DNA from: Micromonospora halophytica
GTDB taxonomy: Bacteria; Actinomycetota; Actinomycetes; Mycobacteriales; Micromonosporaceae
Direction of reading: 5' to 3'
DNA length: 64,000 nucleotides
Assembly (NCBI RefSeq): GCF_900090245.1
Contig: NZ_FMDN01000009.1
Location: forward strand, 156,156-220,155
Position numbers and translations under genes: made by a program. This document shows positions 55,514 through 63,989 of this stretch, one piece after another; the first letter of the stretch is position 1; each line of letters begins with the position of its first letter. Below the pieces are notes generated by a model. The model did not search any database and was not told where the DNA came from. It saw only the letters and a list, made by a program, of their open reading frames with translations.

Positions 55514-56823
55514 TCGCGACCATTACCGGGTTCCTCCGGAACACGTACGCGCCGCTGCGCGGGCCCGCCCGCACCCTCGGCGTGCTCCACCTCGTCGACA
55601 GCATGGGCAACGGCCTCTTCCTCGCCGGCGCCATGGTGTACTTCGTGACGGCGGCCGGGCTGCCGGCGGCCCAGGTGGGCCTCGGCCTCTCCTTGGCCGG
55701 TATCGCCGGCTTCGTTTCGAGTGTGCTGCTCGGCAAGATGGCCGACCGGACAGGCGCGAGGCCACTGCTGGCCACGCTGCTGTTCACGCTGGCGGGCTGC
55801 TTTCTGCTCTACCCGCTCGTCGACTCGGTGTGGTTCTTCTTCCTGCTGATCAGCCTCATCGGTGCCCTCGAGTACGGCTGCGGTCCGGCGTTCGGCACGC
55901 TCATCATGGACCTCGTGCCCGAGCCCGACCGGGTGCCGGCGCGGGCGGCGCTCCGCTCGCTGTTCAACATCGGCTTCTCGGCCGGCTCGCTGCTGGCCGT
56001 CGCGCTCATCGGCACGGGGTCCACGGCCTGGCTGCAACTCCTGCCGCTCGGCAATGCTGTGACGTTCATCGTGTCCGGGCTGCTGGTCCTGCGCCTTCCC
56101 GCCACGCCGACGCCGCCGAGCGTGAACAGCGGCCGGCGGTTCGGCGCGCTACGTGACCTGCCGTTCCTCACCGTGGTCGGCGCATCGGGCCTGCTGGCGC
56201 TGCACGGCGCCGTCCTGGTGGTCGGCCTTCCGCTGTGGCTGGTGACCCGCACCGACCTGCCCAACTTCGTGGTGCCGCTCTTCCTCACCGTCAACACCGC
56301 GCTGGTCGTCCTCTTCCAGGTGGTCGCCTCGCGGGGAGCGGACACCATCGCCGGCGCCGCCTCGGTGGCCCGGCGCGCCGGACTGGTCTGCCTGGCCGCG
56401 TGTCTGCTGCTCGCGGTCACTCCCAGCGCTGGCGTGTGGGGCGCGGCGATCGCCGCCGTCGTCGCGTTGCTGCTGTTCACGCTGGCGGAGCTGTGGCAGT
56501 CGGCGAGCGCCTTCGGGCTGGGCTTCGGGTTGGCGGGCACGCAGAACCGCGGCGAGTACCTGGGCGCCTTCAACCTGCACATCGTCGTGCAGGCCGCCAT
56601 CGGACCGGCCCTGGTGACCTATCTCGTCGTGTCTGTCGGCGCGCTCGGTTGGGTGGCCCTCGGGCTGATCTTCACGCTGAGCGCGCTGGTCATCGGCCCG
56701 GCTGCCCGACGGGCGGCGGCCGCCCAGCGTCTCCAGTCGGGCGAGGAACGGGACGCGCCGCCGGCAGACCCGCCCGGCGAGCCACAGTCGGGCGAGCAGC
56801 CGTCCGCGACGGCGCAACCGTAG
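55510..56823 (+). CDS. MFS transporter, probable exporter of the RiPP product
   Basis: This 437-residue membrane protein has 11-12 hydrophobic segments with the MFS loop motif GKMADRTGARPLL between helices 2 and 3. A long hydrophilic C-terminal tail (EERDAPPADPPGEPQSGEQPSA) follows the last helix. It overlaps the M16 partner gene by 4 bp and is the last gene of the operon, followed by a strong terminator. Export of the mature peptide is the likely role, since no ABC exporter is present. Confidence 0.88.
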   Translation: MIATITGFLRNTYAPLRGPARTLGVLHLVDSMGNGLFLAGAMVYFVTAAGLPAAQVGLGLSLAGIAGFVSSVLLGKMADRTGARPLLATLLFTLAGCFLLYPLVDSVWFFFLLISLIGALEYGCGPAFGTLIMDLVPEPDRVPARAALRSLFNIGFSAGSLLAVALIGTGSTAWLQLLPLGNAVTFIVSGLLVLRLPATPTPPSVNSGRRFGALRDLPFLTVVGASGLLALHGAVLVVGLPLWLVTRTDLPNFVVPLFLTVNTALVVLFQVVASRGADTIAGAASVARRAGLVCLAACLLLAVTPSAGVWGAAIAAVVALLLFTLAELWQSASAFGLGFGLAGTQNRGEYLGAFNLHIVVQAAIGPALVTYLVVSVGALGWVALGLIFTLSALVIGPAARRAAAAQRLQSGEERDAPPADPPGEPQSGEQPSATAQP

Positions 56824-56842
56824 TCACCCGCGGCCGACGCGG

Positions 56843-56881
56843 CCCACAGGTCGGCGCTGACGAACGCCGCCGACCTGTGGG
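56843..56881. terminator. Terminator at the end of the RiPP operon
   Basis: A perfect 14-bp stem (56843-56856 with 56868-56881) with an 11-nt loop lies between the convergent MFS and CehA-type genes. Confidence 0.85.
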
Positions 56882-56910
56882 GACGGCCCTGCCCCGGCGC
56901 CGGAGGACCG

Positions 56911-57970
56911 CTACCGTGCGCCGCTGCCGGGCGGCCGGACTCTGGAGGTTCTCCGGGGCGTGGCGATGACCGGGTTGCTGAGCGCCGCCATCCGCCCGTC
57001 CGGGTGGCGCACCTCCACGCGGACGTAGCCGGACTCCTCCGCCGAGGTGCTCCACTCGACGGCTCCCGATCCGTCAGCGGGCAGCTCCTCGCGGCACACC
57101 ACGCCGCGCTCGGTGTGCAGGCTGACGATGCCGGACGGCACGCCGGCCACCCGCACGCGCACCACCACCGGCTCGCCACGCGACTCCAGGCGTTCCCCGA
57201 TTCCCACGCTCCGGTCGGCGGCGGTGGCGGCGAGCGCCAGCTCCACCCCGGCCGACTCGGCGATCCAGCTCCGGCCCGCCCTGATGCCGGCGAGGATGGC
57301 ATCGGCGCTGAGTTCGTCGGCGAACACGACGGTGTGCGGCGTGCCGAGCTGACCTTGCAGATGTGCGTCGCTGCTGCCGACCGCCGGCCGCCAGTGCCCG
57401 TCGTGGACGTCGAAGGCCAGCCCGCGCCCCCACTCGGCCAGCGCCGCCTCGTTGTCGGCGTTCCACGGCAGGTCCGACGCCCACAGCCCGTTCCACACCT
57501 CGATCGCGTCGAACCAGCGGTACGGGTACCCGAGGGTGCCACCGGGATAGGGCGCGTGCGGGTGGGCCGCGACGCAGATCCCGTCCGCCCGCCGCACCTG
57601 GTCGAGGTGCCGACTGATCGCGTCGTCGCGGACGCCGTACCGCCAATCGACCACCTGCCCAGGGGCGACGCCGAGCGCCAGCCAGTGCCCGGTCCGGGTG
57701 GTGACCTCCTGGCCCAGGATCACCAGCAGATCGTCACCGGCGTGCGGCCCCCCACGCCTCGTGCCCGAGTGAGTTGTTGTGCTCGGTGGTGGCGACGAAG
57801 TCCAGCCCGGCGACGCGGGCGGCGGCGGCGAGCTGCTGCGCCGTCAGGTTCGCACCGGACGAGTACACCGAGTGCACATGACAGTCGCCCCGGTACCACC
57901 CACGTCCCCGGCCCGCCGCCCGCCGCGCCGGAAACCGCGCCCCGTCGGCCCGACCATGACCGTTCGCCAT
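56911..57970 (-). pseudogene. CehA/McbA-type PHP metallohydrolase gene with a frameshift
   Basis: The gene starts at 57970 (MANGHGRADGARFPARR) and encodes the PHP entry motif YRGDCHVHSVYSSG and DFVATTEHNNS, then stops. One frame over it continues from AWGPHAGDDLLVILGQEVTTRTGHW through VAAHPHAPYPGG and VGSSDAH, all PHP metal-site segments, to a natural end. The break is in a run of six C (57748-57753): five would restore a single frame of about 350 residues. It may be a true mutation or a base-calling error. A restored protein would be a metal-dependent phosphoesterase or amidohydrolase-like enzyme. Confidence 0.8.
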
Positions 57971-58071
57971 CCCCGGGAGACTACTCGGGCACTTCACTGC
58001 CGCCCGCGACGTCTTCGAGCTACATGGACGGTCGGCGGATCGCCTCGTAGGGCGGGTAAATCTAGGTTCGA

Positions 58072-58653
58072 GTGGTGGCGTTGAAGAGAACCGCACCCGA
58101 AATACTCAGCATCGAACTCGGCCCGGTACGCATGTGGCGCGACGACACGGCCGAACTGGTAAGGCTTTTCGGCCAGTGCTGCGACACGCCACCGAAGCTC
58201 ACCGCCGACGACTATGAGCTGGACGACGTCGACGAGGACTTCGACACCCTGCTGAAGCAGGGCGTGAAGGAGATCAGGCAGTTCGCTCTCGCCGGCGACG
58301 ACGGGCGGGTACGCCTGCAGCTCGGCGCCACCAACACCGTCGAGATCACCGCCCCTACCCTGCGGGACAAGGGGGCGCTGACCGAGGCGAGCGAGATCAT
58401 CCGCCGCTGCCGCCGGTTCGAGTTCACGACGAGCGTACGCGCGCTGCTGGGCGCCTCCATCCTGAGCGTCGTCCGCCTTCCCGGGCTCAGTTTGCCCCTG
58501 CCGACCTGGGAGACCACGACCGTGATCTACACAGGTACGCGGGCGCAGTCGCCGACGTTCTGGCAGCGCAAGCGGGACGACATCTGGATCAACGGAGTGT
58601 CACTCGCCATCGGCGGTGTCATCGGCTACTTCGTCAACGAGCTGACCGGCTGA
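58072..58653 (+). CDS. Hypothetical protein with C-terminal membrane anchor
   Basis: This 193-residue protein is not recognised. It has an acidic centre (DDYELDDVDEDFDTLLKQGVKEIRQF) and alternating strands (VRLQLGATNTVEITAP), and ends with a single hydrophobic helix INGVSLAIGGVIGYFVNEL, so it is probably a tail-anchored membrane protein. GTG at 58072 or 58075 is the start; neither has a strong ribosome-binding site. It is divergent from the CehA-type gene. Confidence 0.65.
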   Translation: MVALKRTAPEILSIELGPVRMWRDDTAELVRLFGQCCDTPPKLTADDYELDDVDEDFDTLLKQGVKEIRQFALAGDDGRVRLQLGATNTVEITAPTLRDKGALTEASEIIRRCRRFEFTTSVRALLGASILSVVRLPGLSLPLPTWETTTVIYTGTRAQSPTFWQRKRDDIWINGVSLAIGGVIGYFVNELTG

Positions 58654-58856
58654 CCGGACGAAAAGCCGCGCCTCCTCTTTCCGACAACCGTGGGAATTGC
58701 GTGTCGTTAGCTCCTGTCGTAGCCGTCCTATAGGGTCGGTGAAAGGCAGGCGCGACGAATGGTTGCCCACTCCCCCAGCTCATTCCGGGCAACATCCGCC
58801 TGTTCCATGGACGCCAGCAGCGATGTAACAAAATGCAACGTGGAGAGGGGTGGCGG

Positions 58857-59738
58857 ATGGCCGACGACATGGGATCGACAGTCCCGAGGCGGCAGCTCGG
58901 GCGGGCACTGCGGGAGCTGCGCACCGAGGCGCGGATGACGCTCGACGGCGCGGCCGAGACGCTGCACTGCAGCCGGCAGAAGATGTGGCGCATCGAGACC
59001 GGCCTCGGCCCGGTCCGCGCCCTCGACGTCAAGGCCATGTGCGAGCTGTACGGCGCGACGCCCGAGCTGGCCGGCGCGCTCACCGCCCTGGCCAACGAGA
59101 CCAAGGCCAAGGGCTGGTGGCACTCATACGGCGACGCCATCCCCGACTGGTTCGAACTGTACGTCGGCCTGGAGTCCGCCGCCTCACGGCTACGTGAGTA
59201 CGAGGACACCCTGATCCCCGGGCTTCTCCAGACGAGGGGTTATGCCAGTGGCGTCTACCAGCATCGCTCGCGCATCTCGGAGAACGAACGGGAGCGGCTG
59301 GTCGAGGTTCGGCTGCAACGTCAGACGCTCTTGGAACGTCGCCTTCCACCGCCACCACAGTTCGAGGTCGTCCTCTCGGAAGCGGTTCTCCTCCGGCTCG
59401 TTGGCAGCCCCGCCACGATGGCCGGACAGCTACGACACCTACTCGACGTAGGCAGGCTCCCGCACGTCACGATCCGGGTGCTCCCCCTCAGCGCGGGGCT
59501 GCACTTCGGTGCGGTCGCTGGCCCCTTCGTCATGCTGGACTTCCCTCTCCGCAACCGCGTCGAGCCCGACCCCTCAGTGGTTTACAGCGAGTCCCTGACC
59601 GGGGCGCTCTACCTCGACCGCAAGGAAGAACTCGCCATCTACGAAGAGGTTTGGGCGAGCCTCACGTCTCTGGCCCTCGATGAGCAACAATCGAGGCATC
59701 TGATCAACAAGATCATTGGGGAGGTCCACCATGGCTGA
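58857..59738 (+). CDS. XRE-type HTH regulator with DUF5753 domain (second copy)
   Basis: This 293-residue regulator is a close paralogue of the one at 31836. The helix-turn-helix reads LRTEARMTLDGAAETLHCSRQKMWRIETG, and the DUF5753 part has WHSYGDAIPDWFELYVGLESAASRLREYEDTLIPGLLQTRGYA and RVLPLSAGLHFGAVAGPFVMLDFP. ATG 58857 follows GGAGAGGGG by 6 nt. It overlaps its DUF397 partner by 8 bp, exactly as in the first cassette. Different operator specificity is likely because the recognition-helix neighbourhoods differ. Confidence 0.9.
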   Translation: MADDMGSTVPRRQLGRALRELRTEARMTLDGAAETLHCSRQKMWRIETGLGPVRALDVKAMCELYGATPELAGALTALANETKAKGWWHSYGDAIPDWFELYVGLESAASRLREYEDTLIPGLLQTRGYASGVYQHRSRISENERERLVEVRLQRQTLLERRLPPPPQFEVVLSEAVLLRLVGSPATMAGQLRHLLDVGRLPHVTIRVLPLSAGLHFGAVAGPFVMLDFPLRNRVEPDPSVVYSESLTGALYLDRKEELAIYEEVWASLTSLALDEQQSRHLINKIIGEVHHG

Positions 59739-59925
59739 GCTGACCAGCGCCCAGTGGCGCAAGAGCACCCGCAGCGGCGACAACGGCGGGAACTGCGTCG
59801 AGGTCGCCGACAATCTGCCCGGCATCGTCGCCGTACGCGACAGCAAGGACCCGGCCGGACCCGCCCTCACCTTCTCCCCCACCGCCTGGGCCAGCTTCGT
59901 CCAGGCCACCAAGATCGGCCACTGA
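59731..59925 (+). CDS. DUF397 (BldB-like) protein (second copy)
   Basis: This 64-residue DUF397 protein has WRKSTRSGDNGGNCVEVADN and VAVRDSKDPAGPALTFSPTAW. ATG 59731 follows GGGGAGG. It is nearly identical in plan to the copy at 32719 and belongs to the second regulator cassette. Confidence 0.92.
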   Translation: MAELTSAQWRKSTRSGDNGGNCVEVADNLPGIVAVRDSKDPAGPALTFSPTAWASFVQATKIGH

Positions 59926-60655
59926 ACCTGGTCACACGGGAGCGCCTCCAGCAGATGCCGGAGGTGTTCCCGTCGCGCTATCGCTCAGGCGCTCGCGTCT
60001 CCGTCCGCAAGCCGAGCCGCCTGATCGAGCAGCGACCAGCGGCTACGTCACGCATCCATCCGTGCAGGGTAGATCGCTGCTTGACGACTCTCGGGGTTTT
60101 GCGGACGCACACCGCCGACTCTCGACAAGAACTCCGGGTGCCGCTGATCGATCACGCTGCGCAGGTCGTTCGCGACGTAAAAGTCCAGTCGTCCGTTGGC
60201 CACTTCCGTCAGAGCGCAGAAGTCGATCGGGGCGACCATAGCCTTGTAGACATCCGGCAATCGGCGGGCCCGCGATGCCAGGTGCCGGGGTGCCAGAGCT
60301 GCTAGACCATCACCGCCGGTCGCTGACGGTACGCAGCAGCACCGCCTCGGCGAGTCTCACCTCGAATTGTGTTGCCGCAGGCAGCTGCCGCAGCACGCCT
60401 TGCCGTCGCAGCCGTACCTCGATCAGCCATGCCCGTTCCGTCTCGGTCACGTCCGGCTGCTGCCGGCAGAGGGCCGTCGCGCACCCCAGCTCGGTAGTAG
60501 CACGGAGAATCATCCCGGCTTGCTCGCGCAACTGGGCGGGGCGCGGGAACCTCATCATCCCGCAGCATTGGAAGCGCTACCGACGAATCCACCGATCCGC
60601 CCGCCGACCATCGCGATTCACCTACCTGCGCGGACTCCAAGGCGAAGCAATTCGG
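59926..60655. other. Decayed intergenic region
   Basis: This 730-bp gap holds only fragments. Minus strand 60048-60260 is open for 70 codons (VYKAMVAPIDFCALTEV, then RLDFYVANDLRSVIDQRHPEF) with plausible protein character, but I do not recognise it and it has no convincing start. The DUF5753 remnant is listed separately. Confidence 0.4.
60310..60558 (-). pseudogene. Truncated DUF5753 regulator remnant
   Basis: The minus strand encodes ETERAWLIEVRLRRQGVLRQL and FEVRLAEAVLLRTVSDRR, which align with the DUF5753 core of the regulator at 58857 (ERERLVEVRLQRQTLLERRL, FEVVLSEAVLLRLVG). The HTH domain and the C-terminal third are absent. It is a fragment of a third regulator copy. Confidence 0.65.
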
Positions 60656-61768
60656 TCACCCCTTAAGCTTCTTCACAAGTAAGAGGCTCAAATTCTGGGA
60701 GCGAGCTCGGCGTGATCCCAAGTCGGACGAGTTCCGGATACCTGACATATATCCTTCGATGACATCATCAACTTCCTCAGGCGCCATCTGAAGCATTGAT
60801 GAAAGAGAGGCAGAGAAGGCGGCAATTTCCCCGTTCTCGTCCTTGCGCTTCTTGGCCGAGACTGCGCGTTGAAACAGGTCCAGAAGATCCCGAATCTGCC
60901 CCGTCCGCTGCAAGTCGGCATTACTGAGGTCCTCGCGCACCCCCCAAGAAACATGCAGCAGCGTAAACATATCGACAATGTTTGACCATCTAGTTCGGCC
61001 GACCCATTTGATAGTATCCTTAAGGAACGCAAGCAACGCGAGGAACTCTGCTGCCCGGTCCTGATAGTGCTCGAAATCTGCGGAGATCTTGTCATAGCGC
61101 TCATCGAGTTCAGCTTTTTTATTGGATAGTCCGAAAACGCAGGTGCTGAAGACCTCAGCGTAGAACTCAAGGTCGCCACCTCGTCTGCGACGTTCACCAC
61201 TGAAGACCCCGGATACCGCACTTATTGGATGGGCTGCACAGTCTTTGAGGAAATCGTTGAATGGGCCGGGCAGCAAAGCATTTCGGAGCTCTTGCTCGGT
61301 GAGGACCATATTTACCCTGTTGACGCGGGCGAAAACTGCGCGCACAAACTCGTCGGCAAGATTTGACAGGCGCCGAATCGGGAATCGGTACTGAAAAAAC
61401 TCCTGGCGAACATCGGCGGGAAGTTCCCTGAAGAACATTCCCTCGAACTTCTCCTTAAGCTTCTCGTCCTCTAGTCCATCCAGCGCGAATTTGTTGTCAA
61501 GAAACCAAAGAAGAGAGGTGAGACGCTGTTGGCCGTCCACGACAGAAGCCTTTTGTTCCCCGTCCGGCGACGTCTCGTAAGCGAGGTAGATCTCCGGGAT
61601 CGGATACCCCAAAAGGATAGTCTCCATCAAGGACACTCTGGCACGGTCGGGCCAAACGACCTGACGCTGATATTCGGGCTGGAGGATCAGCTCACCGGAT
61701 TTGTTTAGCGACCGAAACTCCGCCACAGTCTTCGATTCTATCTCGAACTTGAGACCGTGATCAGCCAT
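60656..61768 (-). CDS. DUF262 (GmrS-like) protein without nuclease domain
   Basis: This 370-residue protein has a DUF262 domain with PEYQRQVVW and VVDGQQRLTSLLWFLD, the ParB/Srx-fold nucleotide-hydrolysing motifs of GmrSD-type enzymes, but no DUF1524 HNH domain. The C-terminal half is helical. ATG 61768 lies 9 nt after AGGAGG and is preferred to GTG 61777. It overlaps the nucleotidyltransferase gene by 8 bp. Its A/T content and codon use differ visibly from the neighbours, which suggests acquisition by transfer. A defence role is inferred. Confidence 0.85.
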   Translation of the reverse strand: MADHGLKFEIESKTVAEFRSLNKSGELILQPEYQRQVVWPDRARVSLMETILLGYPIPEIYLAYETSPDGEQKASVVDGQQRLTSLLWFLDNKFALDGLEDEKLKEKFEGMFFRELPADVRQEFFQYRFPIRRLSNLADEFVRAVFARVNRVNMVLTEQELRNALLPGPFNDFLKDCAAHPISAVSGVFSGERRRRGGDLEFYAEVFSTCVFGLSNKKAELDERYDKISADFEHYQDRAAEFLALLAFLKDTIKWVGRTRWSNIVDMFTLLHVSWGVREDLSNADLQRTGQIRDLLDLFQRAVSAKKRKDENGEIAAFSASLSSMLQMAPEEVDDVIEGYMSGIRNSSDLGSRRARSQNLSLLLVKKLKG

Positions 61769-62230
61769 GGTGCACACCCTCCTCGATCGCGCGGTCTCGC
61801 GCGATTACCACACTCTTCAGTTGATAAATTCTAAGTGACTTATGGCTGCGGTACAATCGATAGTTGACTTCGCAGTTCATGAAGGCCTCCCCGAGGTGCG
61901 CAATCAAGATATCTCTCGACCGTGACCAACGTTCACCAAAAGACAATCGAGGCAGAATGACATCGAGGGCGATACATTCCTCGAAAACCAGCTTCCGGAG
62001 ATAGCTTTTCTTGTTGGCAAACATCTCATCTTCGATGATTTCACGGAGCTCTCCCCACGCCTGATCGAACAGCTCCGGGGAGATAATTGCAACGTCCAGA
62101 TCCGAACTCTCGTGGAACCTTCTGAAGTTCTTTTTCGGGTTCAGCGAGTACCCCAAACGGGCGCTTCCGACTAGCTGGACCGCCATCGGGTCAACTCCAA
62201 GTTCAGTTGCAACCAAATGCCGCCATCTGA
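61761..62230 (-). pseudogene. Nucleotidyltransferase (MNT-like) gene truncated by an IS element
   Basis: The remaining 156 codons begin RWRHLVATELGVDPMAVQLVGSARLGYSL and contain the nucleotidyltransferase pattern GSARLG ... SDLDVAI (FHESSDLDVAIISPELF), with a later LDVILPRL strand for the third acidic residue. The 5' end is cut at 62230, where the inverted repeat of the IS element begins. The open frame that continues into the IS is chimeric. It was coupled to the DUF262 gene, and shares its A/T-rich composition. Confidence 0.8.
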
Positions 62231-62244
62231 CCTGAGTTTGGTCA
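62231..62244 (+). repeat. Left terminal inverted repeat of the IS
   Basis: CCTGAGTTTGGTCA; outermost 14 bp of the element, pairing with 63987-64000 with one mismatch. Confidence 0.85.
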
Positions 62245-62342
62245 CCGGCTTGCGGGGCGATGGGGTGTAGGGCGCTGACCTGGGGTGTTGGGTGTTGGTG
62301 GGTTGTTTCTGAGGCACTAATTGGTGTCTTACGCTCGGGTTC

Positions 62343-63989
62343 GTGGCGTGGATTCGGCGGGTGCGGACGGCCTCGGGCGCGACGGCGGTGCAGATCGCCG
62401 AGTCCGTCGGTGGGCGGCGGCGGATCATTGCTCATGTGGGCTCGGCGCATACCGAGGCCGAGTTGGGGTTGCTGATCGCGCGGGCCCGCGAGCTTCTTGC
62501 CGATCCTGGGCAGGGTGAGCTTGAGCTGGGTGTCGAGCCGGTCGCGCCGAAGGCGGCCTTGGTCGGCCCGGTCGGTGACGCGGCGTTGTTCCAGGTCGAG
62601 AATTCATCGGTGCGTGGGCCGGCGGTGGTCGCCGCGCCGCGGGTGGTGTCGACGGCGTCGCGGGTGCTCTACGACGTGCTGGCCGCAGTGTTCACCACTT
62701 TGGGATTCGACGCGGTGGGCGACAAGGTCTTTCGGGATCTGGTGATCGCGCGGATCGTGGAACCGACCTCGATCCGCGACACCGGTCGGGTGCTGATCGA
62801 CCTGGGCCGTAAGCCGTCCAGCGAGAAGACGATGCGCCGCACCCTGATCCGCGCACACGAGGGCGGCTACCGCGATCAGATCGCACGACTGTGCTTCGCC
62901 CACGCCACGGGCAGCGGCGATGTCAGCCTCTGCCTGTACGACGTGACCACGTTGTACTTCGAGGCCGACAAGGAAGACGACCTGCGCAAGGTCGGATACT
63001 CCAAGGAACGACGTGTGGACCCGCAGATCGTCGTCGGGCTGCTGGTCGACCGATACGGGTTCCCGTTGGAGATCGGCTGCTTCGAGGGCAACAAGGCCGA
63101 GACGTTGACGTTGCTGCCGGTCATCCGCCAGTTCCAGGCCCGCCACCACATCGCGGGCATGGTCATCGTCGCCGACGCCGGCATGCTGTCGGCGACCAAC
63201 CTGCGCGAACTCGACGAGGCCGGCCTCGGCTTCATCGTCGGTTCACGCACCACCAAGGCGCCGATCGACCTGGAGTCCCACTACCGCTGGCACGGGGACT
63301 ACTTCACCGACGGACAGATCATCGACACGATCACCCCCCGCACCGGCGCCAACCGGGACAACGACCCCGCCCTCAAAGCCGAGCCGGTGTGGAACCCAGG
63401 AACACACCCGTCGGCGTGGCGGGCGGTGTGGTCCTACTCGGCCACCCGCGCCGTCCGGGACAACAAGACCCTCAACGCCCAAGAGGCAAAAGCACGGGCC
63501 GTCATCGCCGGGGAGAAGACGACCAGGACCCCGAGATTCGTCACCATCAACGGCACCGCCCGCACCCTCGACGAAGCGTCGCTGGCCAGGGCACGCAAAC
63601 TCGTCGGACTCAAGGGCTACGTCACCAACATCACCCACAACGTGATGAGCCCTGCCGAGGTGATCTCCAACTACCACGACCTGTGGCACGTCGAGCAGTC
63701 CTTCCGCATGTCCAAGACCGACCTCGCCGCCCGACCCATGTTCCACCACACGAAAGACGCCATCGAGGCACACCTGACCATCGTGTTCACCGCCCTGGCC
63801 GTGACCCGCGAAGTGCAGACCCGCACCGGACTCGCGATCCGCAACGTCCTGCGTCAGCTACGCCCGCTACGCTCCGCCACCCTCGCGATCAACAACGCCA
63901 CGCAGACGTTCCCACCCCAGATCGACCCCGAACGACAAGCCATCATCGACGCACTCACCATGGGCGGACCTCGGGCACTAACGAAATGA
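62343..63989 (+). CDS. IS1634-family DDE transposase
   Basis: This 548-residue DDE transposase of the IS4 supergroup is intact. The catalytic residues are recognisable: first Asp in LCLYDVTTLYFEAD, second Asp in MVIVADAGMLS, and the Glu in the Y(2)R-E-K-like block DLWHVEQSFRMSKTDLAARPMFHHTKDAIEAH. The N-terminal AWIRRVRTASGATAVQIAES and the length fit IS1634 members. GTG 62343 starts the frame, and the TGA stop lies inside the right inverted repeat. The element looks capable of transposition. Confidence 0.93.
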   Translation: MAWIRRVRTASGATAVQIAESVGGRRRIIAHVGSAHTEAELGLLIARARELLADPGQGELELGVEPVAPKAALVGPVGDAALFQVENSSVRGPAVVAAPRVVSTASRVLYDVLAAVFTTLGFDAVGDKVFRDLVIARIVEPTSIRDTGRVLIDLGRKPSSEKTMRRTLIRAHEGGYRDQIARLCFAHATGSGDVSLCLYDVTTLYFEADKEDDLRKVGYSKERRVDPQIVVGLLVDRYGFPLEIGCFEGNKAETLTLLPVIRQFQARHHIAGMVIVADAGMLSATNLRELDEAGLGFIVGSRTTKAPIDLESHYRWHGDYFTDGQIIDTITPRTGANRDNDPALKAEPVWNPGTHPSAWRAVWSYSATRAVRDNKTLNAQEAKARAVIAGEKTTRTPRFVTINGTARTLDEASLARARKLVGLKGYVTNITHNVMSPAEVISNYHDLWHVEQSFRMSKTDLAARPMFHHTKDAIEAHLTIVFTALAVTREVQTRTGLAIRNVLRQLRPLRSATLAINNATQTFPPQIDPERQAIIDALTMGGPRALTK

